DNA of 64,000 bases from DAITQM01 sp036832975 (GCA_036832975.1 DAITQM010000017.1:1-64000); one strand, 5' to 3'. Positions 8,426 through 17,635 are shown, counted from the stretch's first letter. The notes: generated by a model not told the origin, from the letters alone. Translations and numbers: made by a program.

Positions 8426-9169
8426 CTAGTCCATCGCCGAGGCCAGCGTGTCCTGGTGCCAGGTCAGCAGCGCGCGGAGGCCTGGCGCCAATTCGCTGAC
8501 GCTTTCATAACCGACTTCGCGCGCGGCCTGTTCCTGTACTTCGGCCGAATGCGCGTTGCCGGCGCTGCCCCAGTGGGCAAAGTCGCGGTAGAAGCCGATC
8601 GTCATCACATCCCAGTCGGCGCCGATGTTACCGGCGAAAACAAAGTTGGCCGGCGTATCGATTTTCTCGAGAAAGCGATTCTCCTTGACCCGGCTGTCGA
8701 ACAGCGCCTGCTTCATGCCGGCGCGGGCGCGAAACATCTCGATCAGGAATGCGCCGGCCTCCGGGTAGGTCTGCTTCAGGGTCGCGTGCGCCGGCCCCTC
8801 GACGAACCAGTCCTCCTCGAAATCAGCCAGTTCGGCAATCGATGCGCGAAACCCCGCCTCGCGCGCCTGGACTTCAGCGCTGAAATAGTGTTGCAGCCCC
8901 GCGATCGGCTGGATCAGCAGGAAATCCCACGGCGCGCCCTGGGAATGGCGCATGCGGTAGGTGGCGATGCGCCCGTCCTCGCCCGCCGCGCCGGCCTCGC
9001 CCTGGCCTTCGATCAGCGCCTTCATCTCCACCCACTTGCCGGGCGCGGCGCGCAGCGTCGTCACCCGGTACTCGCCACGCACCTCATCCGCGATCGTCGG
9101 CTCGGCCGCATTTGCCGCGCCCGATGCGTGCAGCGCACCGATCAGGAATAACAAAACCGTCAAACGCAT
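8426..9169 (-). CDS. Secreted protein of unknown function
   Basis: This 247-residue protein has a clear signal peptide (MRLTVLLFLIGALHASGAANA). I do not recognise the mature domain. It is rich in aromatic and acidic residues, with a repeated pattern of a helix followed by an edge strand such as DVMTIGFYRDFAHW near the C-terminus, loosely like a dimeric alpha-beta barrel, but I do not assert that. GAGGAG lies 5 bp before the second of two adjacent ATGs, which I used as the start; the first is at 9172. It lies 67 bp downstream of a DUF6090-type gene on the same strand. Confidence 0.7.
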   Translation of the reverse strand: MRLTVLLFLIGALHASGAANAAEPTIADEVRGEYRVTTLRAAPGKWVEMKALIEGQGEAGAAGEDGRIATYRMRHSQGAPWDFLLIQPIAGLQHYFSAEVQAREAGFRASIAELADFEEDWFVEGPAHATLKQTYPEAGAFLIEMFRARAGMKQALFDSRVKENRFLEKIDTPANFVFAGNIGADWDVMTIGFYRDFAHWGSAGNAHSAEVQEQAAREVGYESVSELAPGLRALLTWHQDTLASAMD

Positions 9170-9236
9170 CATGTCTCCTCAGGTCAGGCCACTGAATCGC
9201 TGCCATATTGAACGCTTGCCGGGCCGAAGTCTAGCG

Positions 9237-9971
9237 TCAACGCCCATCGGCGATGCCACGTTCGGCCAGATGCCGGTCGAGACCGATCGCAAATTCGTCG
9301 AGCTGGTCGGCGGTGCGCTGGGTCGCGGTCTGCCAGTCCCAGAACAGATCGTAGATTTCCCAGGTGGCATTGCGCAGTTCACGGTTGCCACAGGCGGCAT
9401 GAAAATCGAAGTTGCTGAGCGCAGGAACACCGCGCTCGTCGTAGGAAAGATCGAGATGGCGCCACAACACCTGGTCGATCACCGGCAGCGAAATCCGCAC
9501 CTCGGCTACAAAGTTCTTGTAGTTGCGAAGCCCGCTGAAGGTGCTGGCAATGGCGCCGCTCAGGCCGCGATCGGCCATTGACGCCAGTGCGCCGGAGGAA
9601 ACCATCTCGTCGTAGGTGCGCTCGACCAGCACCACGGTGCGCTGGCTCTGATAGAACGCGAAGGTCAAACGGAAGTCGTCCGGTTCGGCTTGTGTGATAT
9701 CGCACGACTCCAGCGCGCGAAATGCACGCAGCGCGGCCTGTGGACGCCCTTCGGCGCGTGCCTGGATTTCTGCGATCTCGATGCGCATGGCGCCCACGTC
9801 CTCGGCCAACCGCACAAGATAGTTCAGCTCGCGCTCGCGCAACTGGCGCTGCTCGTTCCACTCGGTGACCTGGAGACCGACGAAAATTCCGGCGACCACG
9901 ATCACGAATTCGATGCCGACGGTGAACCAGTCCTGGCGGCGCACAGCGCTGGCGAGGCGGCGGAGGATCAT
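9237..9971 (-). CDS. DUF6090-type membrane protein
   Basis: This 244-residue protein begins MILRRLASAVRRQDW and continues into one hydrophobic helix (about 17-38) ending in GLQVTEWNE. A long alpha-helical, charged region follows. Near residue 125 it has the family motif TYDEMVSSGALASMADRGL, which is present in all paralogues in this window. The layout suggests a short cytoplasmic amphipathic leader, one transmembrane helix and a large soluble domain. It is a solitary member; the tandem array lies at 19.0-24.3 kb. Function is unknown. Confidence 0.8.
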   Translation of the reverse strand: MILRRLASAVRRQDWFTVGIEFVIVVAGIFVGLQVTEWNEQRQLRERELNYLVRLAEDVGAMRIEIAEIQARAEGRPQAALRAFRALESCDITQAEPDDFRLTFAFYQSQRTVVLVERTYDEMVSSGALASMADRGLSGAIASTFSGLRNYKNFVAEVRISLPVIDQVLWRHLDLSYDERGVPALSNFDFHAACGNRELRNATWEIYDLFWDWQTATQRTADQLDEFAIGLDRHLAERGIADGR

Positions 9972-10010
9972 CCCGCATTCCTCGACCGAGCAATCCGCCC
10001 CAGATGCGGG

Positions 10011-10054
10011 GCCTGGCGGCGTCGCAGTAGGGCGGGTGGTGAATAAGGTGGGTT
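10011..10054 (+). repeat. 44-bp inverted repeat, left copy
   Basis: This stretch (starting GCCTGGCGGCGTCGCAGTAG) is repeated in inverse orientation at 13388-13431 with one mismatch. It ends at the stop codon of the VapC-like gene. The pair brackets about 3.3 kb of accessory genes. Confidence 0.85.
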
Positions 10055-10449
10055 CATGGCAGTATCACTCGATCGTCCAGGCCGCTTGCACGCGCCAGCC
10101 GTTGGTCGCGCGTGACCAGGGAAGCATTCAAAAGATGAGCCAGCACAACGTAGGCGGCGTCGTACGCTGTGAGCTGGCCACGCAAGGACCAGATACCCGC
10201 AATCAGGCTGGCATGCCGATAGCGTTGGATCGGCAGGGCTCTCAGCTCACCGGTCAGATTCGTCCGGGAGGCCGGAATGCGCCCGTCCCGATCCAGGCGG
10301 CGCAGGGCGTGCAGGCATTCGACATCCAGCAGTTCTGGAGCCGCCAACCGTGAATCGGAAGCCCAGAGAAGTTCCTCGATCGGCTCGGGACGAAAGCGGG
10401 CGATCAAATCAATCACGATCGACGCATCGACGACCAGGATCCGGCTCAC
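10054..10449 (-). CDS. PIN-domain toxin, VapC-like
   Basis: This 131-residue protein is a predicted Mg2+-dependent ribonuclease toxin. The PIN acidic residues are visible: Asp8 in VVDASIVIDL, Glu43 in LLDVECLHAL, an aspartate near residue 97 in YDAAYVVLA and one in VTRDQRLA near residue 115. Length is normal for VapC. Its start overlaps the stop of the upstream antitoxin gene by 4 bp, the standard TA layout. It lies among DUF6090-type genes inside a 44-bp inverted repeat pair. Confidence 0.87.
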   Translation of the reverse strand: MSRILVVDASIVIDLIARFRPEPIEELLWASDSRLAAPELLDVECLHALRRLDRDGRIPASRTNLTGELRALPIQRYRHASLIAGIWSLRGQLTAYDAAYVVLAHLLNASLVTRDQRLARASGLDDRVILP

Positions 10450-10676
10450 GCGGCGTCGCGTTCCTTGCGAACCAGCTCGGCGGAGGATTCGCTCATGCTG
10501 AAAGGCTCGGCGTTACGAATCCGATCGCGCAGTTCGAGCTCCGACGGCAACGCCAGCCAGGCGTCCATCTGTTCGAGCAGCAGCTCGCTCATGCTTTTTC
10601 CCTCCACCGCGGCGCGTGCCTTCAAGGCGTGATGGAGCCTGGTCGGGACGTTGCGAATCTGGATCATGTGACTCAT
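10446..10676 (-). CDS. Antitoxin, FitA/VapB-like ribbon-helix-helix
   Basis: This 76-residue protein has an N-terminal ribbon-helix-helix: strand MIQIRNVP, then helices LHHALKARAAVEGKSMSELLLEQM. The C-terminal tail is charged and would block the VapC active site. It precedes and overlaps the toxin gene. A 14-bp perfect palindrome lies 27 bp before its start, a likely autoregulatory operator. An internal ATG at 10667 is a possible alternative start. Confidence 0.84.
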   Translation of the reverse strand: MSHMIQIRNVPTRLHHALKARAAVEGKSMSELLLEQMDAWLALPSELELRDRIRNAEPFSMSESSAELVRKERDAA

Positions 10677-10702
10677 TGGCCGACTCCGATTTCATGTTGA
10701 TC

Positions 10703-10716
10703 ACATGTTAACATGT
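10703..10716. promoter_or_regulatory. Probable VapBC operator palindrome
   Basis: ACATGTTAACATGT is a perfect 14-bp palindrome just upstream of the antitoxin start, where ribbon-helix-helix antitoxins usually bind to repress their own operon. Binding is inferred, not shown. Confidence 0.5.
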
Positions 10717-10767
10717 ACTTGGCATAGTCGGAAGTCGCTGGCTTTTGCGACTGCGAATTGCGCAGAA

Positions 10768-11535
10768 TCATGGGCGCGCCGCTCCCAGCGCCTCGAGCCG
10801 CGACCGGACCATGGTGTCGATTTTCACGAACTGCTCCTGCAAGTGCTTGATCGCGTCCAACTGGTTGCTATCGGCATTGAAGCGGTAGACCAGGATATTC
10901 CTGAACTCACCGGTCGTCAGCGCCTCGCCTGGATCGTGCGTGGGGTCATACCGCGAGAACACGAACGGCCGCTCTTCGCCAGGATCCTCCCGGGCATACC
11001 ACTGTTTGTTGAGATTGAAGTTCTCGATCAGATACGGATCGCTGAAGCGATAGAAAATCTCGGACTTGTCCGCTTCCGACTGCCGAACCTGTGCCAGCCG
11101 GCTGTCCAGCTCCTGCAGCGCGAAACGCAGGTCGCGGTCACGCAAAAGCGGAGTTGCGCCGGCGGTCTTGAGTTCTTCCCAGGTAGCCAGACTGACCTCG
11201 AGCGTGGCCAACGGATAAAGCCCTTGATGCAGCGCGCGCTCAAGCTCGTCAGGGCTGAGCGGGTGTATGGCCTGGATATGATCGGCAAGCGCGGCCTGTG
11301 CGGCACGGACCTCGCCGAGCGATGTCGTGATCTCGTTGGCGAACCCGATCGACTCGCGCACATCCCGACCCAGCGCTTGCAGGTACTCGACCTCGCGCGC
11401 GGCATCAAGGCGTGCGGCATTCCAGTTCGACACCTGAATGCCGATGAACACGCCCACCACGACGATGACGAAGTCGATGCGGACCGCGGTCCAGTTCTGG
11501 GTCTTTACATGCTCGATGACGCGGCGTAGAAGCAT
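10768..11535 (-). CDS. DUF6090-type membrane protein
   Basis: This 255-residue paralogue starts MLLRRVIEHVKTQNWTAV, followed by the transmembrane segment IDFVIVVVGVFIGIQVSNWN. The mid-protein family motif is TWEELKTAGATPLLRDRDL. The rest is helical and poorly conserved relative to its paralogues. It is followed, after 9 bp of spacing on its upstream side, by the broken lumazine-binding-type gene, suggesting a former shared transcript. Function is unknown. Confidence 0.8.
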   Translation of the reverse strand: MLLRRVIEHVKTQNWTAVRIDFVIVVVGVFIGIQVSNWNAARLDAAREVEYLQALGRDVRESIGFANEITTSLGEVRAAQAALADHIQAIHPLSPDELERALHQGLYPLATLEVSLATWEELKTAGATPLLRDRDLRFALQELDSRLAQVRQSEADKSEIFYRFSDPYLIENFNLNKQWYAREDPGEERPFVFSRYDPTHDPGEALTTGEFRNILVYRFNADSNQLDAIKHLQEQFVKIDTMVRSRLEALGAARP

Positions 11536-11544
11536 GGCGGGTGC

Positions 11545-11869
11545 TCAGTTCGGGTGCAGGTGGAAGACCTTGCTCAGGATCTCCCATTCGTGATCGATCT
11601 TCACCAGCGTGAAGAAGTCGGTGAATCGATGCCCAGGCCAGCCGTTCGTCTCCGGCTCGGCCCCGTCGGGGGCGATGACCGACAGATCGAGAAAGGCGAA
11701 CCGGTGGTGCTCGTCGTACCGGCGAGTCCGGTAAAAGTGGGCCAGGCCTTTCCCGCAAGAACGGGCAGGTTCCGCGGTCATCGATCGACTACCGGTCCGA
11801 ACTCAGCCGCTTCGGGCGGTTCAATGCGAAAGCTGACGCGGCCAGCGCCGACATCATGATTCGTTTCAT
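11545..11869 (-). pseudogene. Broken lumazine-binding-type (NTF2-like) secreted protein gene
   Basis: An ATG at 11869 opens a signal-peptide-like stretch (MKRIMMSALAASAFA) that stops after 26 codons. The last 78 codons, in another frame, encode FLDLSVI, WPGHRFTDFFTLVKIDHEWEI and a final FHLHPN, which resembles the C-terminus of putative lumazine-binding (NTF2-like) proteins. Such proteins are normally about 150-170 residues, so the middle is missing. I read it as an internal deletion of one secreted gene. Confidence 0.55.
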
Positions 11870-12273
11870 GAACTGAACCTCGCTCCCAGGGCATTGCAGC
11901 AGGGCACCTGAACGTGACCCGAGACACATCATACCCAACGCGCCGTTTTGCGCAAGCCTGGAACTGTTCCTGTTCGGCAGACTGGGGGAAGTAACCATAA
12001 AAGAACCCAATGGAGAAAAACGAAAAACCGGGACAGAATCCGGGACACCCAGAATCCGGGACACCCAGAATCCGGGACACCCACGATCTGTAGAATTTTT
12101 CCTACAACACGGCGCGGGGTGCCTCCTCATGGGTATTTCCGGGCCAGGACCCTAAATCCAGCGACTTATGAGCGATTTCACGCACAAGTAGCCTCGCTCT
12201 CAGACGACACTGACGCTTCACCGCCCGGCAGAAGGTCCATTCGGTCTGCCAAAATTCACGAGTCACGCAAGGT
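11870..12273. other. 404-bp intergenic stretch without a recognisable gene
   Basis: I see no coding signal on either strand: short frames here have no familiar motif or ribosome-binding site. The stretch contains the 16-bp tandem repeat at 12035-12082. It may be the decayed remains of a mobile sequence, but nothing identifies one. Confidence 0.5.
12035..12082. repeat. Three tandem 16-bp repeats
   Basis: The unit AGAATCCGGGACACCC occurs three times without spacers. It lies in a gene-free stretch between the lumazine-type pseudogene and the hydrolase. Absence of spacers rules out a CRISPR array. Confidence 0.85.
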
Positions 12274-13302
12274 TCAGTAGTCGCTCGATTCAATGAAGGC
12301 CTTGAGCGCTGCATGGAAAAGCTTTGAATCGCACCAAGGGTCTCCATGCCCGCAACCGGCATCGAGAACAAGCGAGCGTGCTCCTGCAAGCCTCGCAAAC
12401 TCCAGGGCCGGTGCGATTGTGACTACATAATCGTCTGCGCCCACGACGATGAACATGTTGCTGCGAACTCCTCGCGCCGCATCAGCCAGCGTGGCCTCGC
12501 CTCCACCCGTGATGTCATGGGCAATCATGGCTTCGGCCTGGCGCTCATCATTCCACAGGACACCGATCTCCCTCGGTTCGCGTTCGGCGCCTTTCGCCAG
12601 GGCCTGACGCGCGTCATTCCGCTCGATGTCACTGTTCAGGTTCTCCGGCAGCCGAGCGAGCATTGACAGACCCGCGCGCAATTCGAAAGCCTCGTCGCAC
12701 TGGCATGCGCGCGCGTAGGCGAGAATGCGCAACAGCGTTTCCCACCGCACGATGTCATAACTTGCCAGTCGCGGGCTACCGATCACAGGCACGACTTTGC
12801 GCGCGAAATCGGGATAGCGTACCGCCCATTCGAAAGCCTGCATCCCGCCCATCGAAAATCCCACGACGGCATGAGCACGCTCGATTTCCAGTGTCTCGGT
12901 TAACAGCCGGTGCTGGCTCTCGACCATATCGGCAATCGTGATCTGCGGAAAGTGGTCGTTTGACTGTGAACTGCTGTTGCTGGGCGATGAAGAAACACCA
13001 TTACCAAGTGCGTCAACCAGCACAATGAAATAGCGCGCAGGATCAAGTATCCCGGGATCGGCGAGATAAATCAGTTCCTCGGAGGTTCCGGTGTACCAGG
13101 TGGGTATGACGATGGTATTGTCGCGCTCGGCGTTGAGCGTGCCGATGGTCCGGTAGCCAATCCTGCACCCGTCTATCGCCTCGCCCGAAACAAGTTCGCA
13201 ACGATCGAATTCGGCGAAGCGAAGCGCTGCCGGCTCCTGCGCGAGGGCCGTCGCGGCCGCCATTGCAATCAGCGTTGCAAGCACCCGAAATGGTATCTTC
13301 AT
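12274..13302 (-). CDS. Secreted alpha/beta hydrolase, MetX-like
   Basis: This 342-residue protein has a signal peptide (about 1-22, ending TALAQ). It then has an alpha/beta-hydrolase fold of the homoserine acetyltransferase-like type: GYRTIGTLNAERDNTIVIPTW near the start, nucleophile elbow GFSMGG (serine near residue 150), a late Asp in VVGADDYV and His in DAGCGHGD. True MetX enzymes are cytoplasmic, so an exported hydrolase or esterase is more likely than methionine synthesis. I chose the ATG at 13302 because the signal peptide starts there and GGGAG lies upstream; an in-frame start at 13359 adds 19 residues. Confidence 0.82.
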   Translation of the reverse strand: MKIPFRVLATLIAMAAATALAQEPAALRFAEFDRCELVSGEAIDGCRIGYRTIGTLNAERDNTIVIPTWYTGTSEELIYLADPGILDPARYFIVLVDALGNGVSSSPSNSSSQSNDHFPQITIADMVESQHRLLTETLEIERAHAVVGFSMGGMQAFEWAVRYPDFARKVVPVIGSPRLASYDIVRWETLLRILAYARACQCDEAFELRAGLSMLARLPENLNSDIERNDARQALAKGAEREPREIGVLWNDERQAEAMIAHDITGGGEATLADAARGVRSNMFIVVGADDYVVTIAPALEFARLAGARSLVLDAGCGHGDPWCDSKLFHAALKAFIESSDY

Positions 13303-13387
13303 CGAATTATCACTCCCGTTGCTCGCAAGAATGCTGGCCAGCGCCGGACGAACAGGCAACCTGACGTTCCCGAGTGGAAGAAGTATA

Positions 13388-13431
13388 AACCCACCTTATT
13401 CACCACCCGCCCTGCTGCGACGCCGCCAGGC
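13388..13431 (-). repeat. 44-bp inverted repeat, right copy
   Basis: This is the inverse of the sequence at 10011-10054 with one mismatch. The 90 bp beyond it, up to 13521, contain no recognisable gene. Confidence 0.85.
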
Positions 13432-13521
13432 CCAGGCATAGGAACCATAACCGCCCTTTTTCGCCAATTCCGGCGGTATCCGGTGCCGTGGCAGGTTGAC
13501 GTTTGACACCGATTGCAACAC

Positions 13522-13587
13522 TCAGCGGGCCGGTTCTGCAGCCACGCGGAACACCTTGCGGCGCTTGAGTTCGGTCCACAGGCTCAT
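13522..13587 (-). pseudogene. Truncated start of a TolB-like/TPR gene
   Basis: An ATG at 13587 overlaps the stop of the upstream TolB-like frame (ATGA) and encodes MSLWTELKRRKVFRVAAEPA before a stop at codon 22. The first 17 residues match the N-terminus of the intact TolB-like paralogues at 17635 and 27955. It is the leading edge of a lost tandem copy. Confidence 0.7.
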
Positions 13588-15758
13588 GGCAGGGGCTCCA
13601 GGCCGAGCCTGGCGCGCTCGGTGTTGATCAGGTCGCGGTTGCGCTGGACCTGGGCCTGGAAGGCAGGATCTTCGGCGAGTGGCGCGAAGGCGGGGTGTTG
13701 GGCCATCAACGGATCCCGATAGCCGAGGTCGATGGCCTCGGTGACTTTTGCCAGCGCGGCCTCGTGTTCGCCGGCCAATGCGCGATGGTGCGCTTCCGTG
13801 ATCACGAAATAAGCGTAGGCGTAGCCCTGCGCGCGCAAGGAAGGTCAGCCGCTCGTCCCAGTGCGCCAGGGTCTCGGACAGCGCGGCGCTGCGGCCCAGC
13901 GCGTGCTGGGCGGCGGCGATCGGCGCCACTTCCGCGGTTGCCGGAAAGTTGCCGAAATATGCGGCCAGCGCGGCCGGGCTGCCCCAGCGCGCGCGGTACT
14001 CGTCGAGCACCGCTTGGTGGCGGCCGGCGGCCGAGAGGGTGACCAACAAGCCCCCAGCAGCGCCGACATCCGCCGGCGCCGCCGCGGCCCGCTCGCGGGC
14101 CTCTGCGATGGCCTCGTCGGCGCGGCCCAGCGCCACCCGCGCCTGGCTGACCCAAGTGCTGCGCGGGAGGTCGAGGATCGGCGGGTACTCGCCGAGCGCG
14201 TAGAAGACCCCACCGGCCCGCCATTCGGCCACTGGAAGCCCCGGCGCCATGGCCAGCCCCCGGACCGCCGCAGCCTGCGCCTCGGCCAGGCGGCCCTGAA
14301 TCAGCAGGGCATACGCCTCCTGAATAAAACCGATCGCCGAGTCGGGAAAACCCCGCTGGAGGCGCCGGGTCACCGCCAGGGCCTCATCCGGCTGGTCGCT
14401 CCAGGCGAGCGCCGACGCTAGACTCGCCAGGTTGGCGAGATTCAGCGGATCGAGCTCGGCCAGCCGGCGGCGGGCGGCCAGGACCTCGCCCAGGCGGCCG
14501 GCGGTTTCGAGGTTGCTCGCCCGGAAGTGCAGCGCATCGGACAGGCTGGGGTTGAGGTCCAGGGCGCGGACCAGCGCCGCCTCGGCGCGCTCGAAGTCAC
14601 GCAAAGTTAGATACAGCGCGCCCGTCACCGCGTGCGCCTCGGCCAGTTCCGGGTCCAGCGCCAGCGCCCGGTCCAGGTGCGCCCGGGCCGCGGCCGCCGC
14701 TTCCTCGAGCGGGGTGTCGCCATAGCTGGTGAGCAGCAGCACCGCCTTGGCCGCCTCGGCGTGGGCCGGGGCGTAGTCCGGGTCCAGTTCCAGCGCCTCG
14801 GCCATCAGCCCGCGCGCCGCCTCCAGCCCGGCGCGGGTACGGCCCTGGATCAGCCGGCGGGCCTGCAGGTAGCGCTCGTAGGCCGGGATCGAGGCGGCGA
14901 CCTGGACCGCCGGCGGCTGATCGTCGGCGCCGACCAGACTGAGCTTGAGCGCCTCGGCGATCGCCCCGGCGATCTCGGACTGGATCTGGAATACGTTCTC
15001 CAGCTTGCGGTCGTAGGTCTGCGACCACAGGTGCGTTCCGCTGCCGGTCTCGATCAACTGCGCGGTGATGCGCAGGTCGTCGCCGGCCTTGCGCACGCTG
15101 CCTTCGAGCAGGTAGCTCGCCCCGAGGGTCTCGCCGATCTCGCGCAGGTCGACGTTCTGGCCCTTGAACGCGAACGACGAGGTGCGGCCGATGACCTTCA
15201 GTTCCCGCAATTTCGCCAGCAGGTTGAGAATCTCCTCCGACAGGCCGTCGGAGAAGTACTCCTGCTCCGGGTCCGGGCTCATGTTCACGAACGGCAGCAC
15301 GGCGATGGTGTTATTTGTGGCCGGCTGGAACACTCCGGGTTCGGCGCTCGCCGGACGTTGCCCACCCGCCGTGGTCTCGGCGGCCTGCGGCCCCGGTTCC
15401 GACCGTCGTTTCCGGCAAACCAGACCCGCTCGACGACCAGGATCGCGATCACCGCCAGTAGCCCGACGACGATCAGCCGGTCGATGCGTCGGCCGGTGTG
15501 CGGTGTGACCGATGCGGCCGGCTCGACGTCCGCGCTGCGTTTCACGCCGTCCGGCGTCAGCTCGTAGGCCCACGACAGCAGCAGTGCGACCGGAAACCCC
15601 AGCCCCAGCACCACGAACAACATCGGCATGAACCAGCCCGGAAAGCCGAGGCTGTGGGAGGCGATGTCGCCGACCTGGACCAGCAGCCAGGCCACCACGG
15701 CATAGGCCGCAGCCACCCGGAACACGTTGCGGCGCTTGAGTTCGGTGTAAAGCTTCAT
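13584..15758 (-). pseudogene. TolB-like/TPR membrane protein gene with two frameshifts
   Basis: The protein would be about 724 residues. It starts MKLYTELKRRNVFRVAAAYA at 15758, with two transmembrane segments ending in VERVWFAGNDG. A TolB-like domain follows (NTIAVLPFVNMSPDPEQEYF, then LLEGSVRKAGDDLRITAQLI), then TPR repeats and the end GLEPLP. The frame changes near 15400 and back near 13840, consistent with one missing and one extra base. Both breaks fall inside otherwise continuous homology to paralogues at 15764, 24267 and 26150. It is either a recent pseudogene or carries two sequencing errors. Confidence 0.75.
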
Positions 15759-15763
15759 CGTTA

Positions 15764-17635
15764 TCACCAGTCCTTCAACGGCCAGTCGATCGCCGAGACG
15801 GGCGGCCAGGCCAGGCCGGCTTCGTCGAGCCGGGCGGCCAGATTCGGTGTGACCTCGAGGTCGAACGGGGCGCCGCACAGGCAAAAGTAGATCCCGACCA
15901 TCAGGTACATCGGGCCGCCGGGGCGGGCGTCGATGTCCGCGGCCAGCGCGTTGGCGGCCTCACGGTCGCCGGCGCGGGCGGTCAGGTATAACCATGTTGC
16001 AATACCGACCTGATCGGGAGATTCGGCAAGCTGCCGCCGCGTGCGCTCAAGCGATTCGACGTCGCCACGCGAGGCGGCAATCCAGGCCTCCCCACAGGTG
16101 GCGTTGGTAACAGGACCAGCCAGTCTCGGCAGCGCTGCGCGGGCGTCGTCAAAACGCCCGAGCGCGAGCAGGCTTAAGAGACGGGTTTCTTCCAGCCCAA
16201 ACCCAATCGCGTTGGCCACTTCCAGCCCTCGATCGGTGATTTCGAGTGCCCGTGCAGCATCGCCAGCGTAGATCGAGGCGATGGCCGCGTGCAGCCAGTT
16301 GGATTCATCAAGGCCGTTGCAGCGAGTGCCGCGCAGAAAGAATTCACGCGCTGGCCCGGCCATGCCGAAGGCCGGCCCGGCGACGTGCATCCATTGATCG
16401 AAGCCGCAGGCCTCGGTATGGTCAAACGCCCGGCGCACCAGCGGGCCGAGGCCGGTCCAGTCGTCGGACAGGCTGCGGCGGGTGATCTCGACGAAATCGC
16501 GTGCCGCGGCATTGGGCGCGGCGCGCGCGGCGTCGCGCAGGCGTTGTTCGTGCGCCTCGCGGGCATGCGCCACCTGTTCGGCCGGCAGCGTGGCCGGTTC
16601 GACGCCGCCGGCGAGTTCCAGCAGGATATGCGTGTACAGATCCGCGCTCTGATAGCGGGCGGCCCAGAGCCCGGGTGCCCGGGCAAACGCCTGGTCGAAA
16701 AACACATTGGCCTCGACCAGGGTCGGGATCTGCGGCGCGCCGCCGTGAGCGAGCTGGTACAGGTCCGAGCCGCGCGCATACAGCGCGTAGGCTTCCGGGT
16801 CGCGCACGCCGGCGGCTTCCATTCGGCCGCGCTGGCGCTCGTCGAGCAGGATGCCCAGCGCCGAGGCGACCTGGGTGGCGATGTCGCTCTGCACCGCGAA
16901 GGCGTCGTCGACCGGCCGATCGTAGGTGTTGGACCAGAGGTGGAAACCGTCGCGGGCGCGCACGAGCTGGGCGGTCACCCGCAGTTGCTGGCCCGAGCGC
17001 CGCACCGAGCCTTCCAGGATGTGCTCGACGCCCAGCCGCTCGGCGATCTCGTCGACCGGTACATCCTTGTCCTTGTAGAAGAATGACGAGGTGCGCGCCG
17101 TGACCAGCAGCTTTGGCAGCGCCGCCAGCGTGTTGAGGATTTCCTCGGTCAGCCCGTCAGCGAAATAGCCCTGCTGCGGATCATCGGACAGGCTGTCGAA
17201 CGGCAGCACGGCGATCGATTGCCGCCCGGACTCCATCGTTGCGCTTGCGGCCGTTTCAGGCGGCGCGTTGGACACAGGCGCAGCGCCCGGCTTCAGCAGC
17301 CAGCCGGCCGACAAGCCAATGCCGAGCACGATGAACAGCCCGGCAATGAGCAAGGTGCGCGTTCCTAGCAGTGCGGGTGCTGCGTCGGCGCCGGCCGCCG
17401 CCGCCTCGGTGCGCTGAATGCCGCCGTCGGGCTTGAGTTCCAGCGCCCAGGCCAGCACCAGCGCGATCGGGAAGCCCAGCACCACGACCGCGACCAGAAA
17501 GCGCATCGCCCAGTCCGGCACGCCGAGGTTGGGCAGCATGATGTCGGCGCCCTGCAGCACCGCGAATGCCGTGGCCGCATAGACCACCGCGACGCGGAAG
17601 ACCTTGCGGCGTTTGAGTTCGGTCCACAGGTTCAT
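15764..17635 (-). CDS. TolB-like/TPR membrane protein
   Basis: This 623-residue protein has a basic cytoplasmic leader MNLWTELKRRKVFRVAVVYA and hydrophobic helices at about 15-35, 42-65 and 95-115. A TolB-like N-terminal-type domain follows (IAVLPFDSLSDDPQQGYFADGLTEEILN, LLVTARTSSF, ILEGSVRRSGQQLRVTAQL). The C-terminal half has weak TPR-like helical repeats. Similar proteins are often labelled adenylate cyclase-like, but no cyclase catalytic domain is present. Its ATG overlaps the stop of the VapC-like gene. It is followed after 5 bp by the frameshifted paralogue. Function is unknown. Confidence 0.8.
   Translation of the reverse strand: MNLWTELKRRKVFRVAVVYAATAFAVLQGADIMLPNLGVPDWAMRFLVAVVVLGFPIALVLAWALELKPDGGIQRTEAAAAGADAAPALLGTRTLLIAGLFIVLGIGLSAGWLLKPGAAPVSNAPPETAASATMESGRQSIAVLPFDSLSDDPQQGYFADGLTEEILNTLAALPKLLVTARTSSFFYKDKDVPVDEIAERLGVEHILEGSVRRSGQQLRVTAQLVRARDGFHLWSNTYDRPVDDAFAVQSDIATQVASALGILLDERQRGRMEAAGVRDPEAYALYARGSDLYQLAHGGAPQIPTLVEANVFFDQAFARAPGLWAARYQSADLYTHILLELAGGVEPATLPAEQVAHAREAHEQRLRDAARAAPNAAARDFVEITRRSLSDDWTGLGPLVRRAFDHTEACGFDQWMHVAGPAFGMAGPAREFFLRGTRCNGLDESNWLHAAIASIYAGDAARALEITDRGLEVANAIGFGLEETRLLSLLALGRFDDARAALPRLAGPVTNATCGEAWIAASRGDVESLERTRRQLAESPDQVGIATWLYLTARAGDREAANALAADIDARPGGPMYLMVGIYFCLCGAPFDLEVTPNLAARLDEAGLAWPPVSAIDWPLKDW

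Noticed and set aside
12035..12082. Small CRISPR array
   Set aside because: Units are 16 bp, directly adjacent without spacers, and no cas gene is present.
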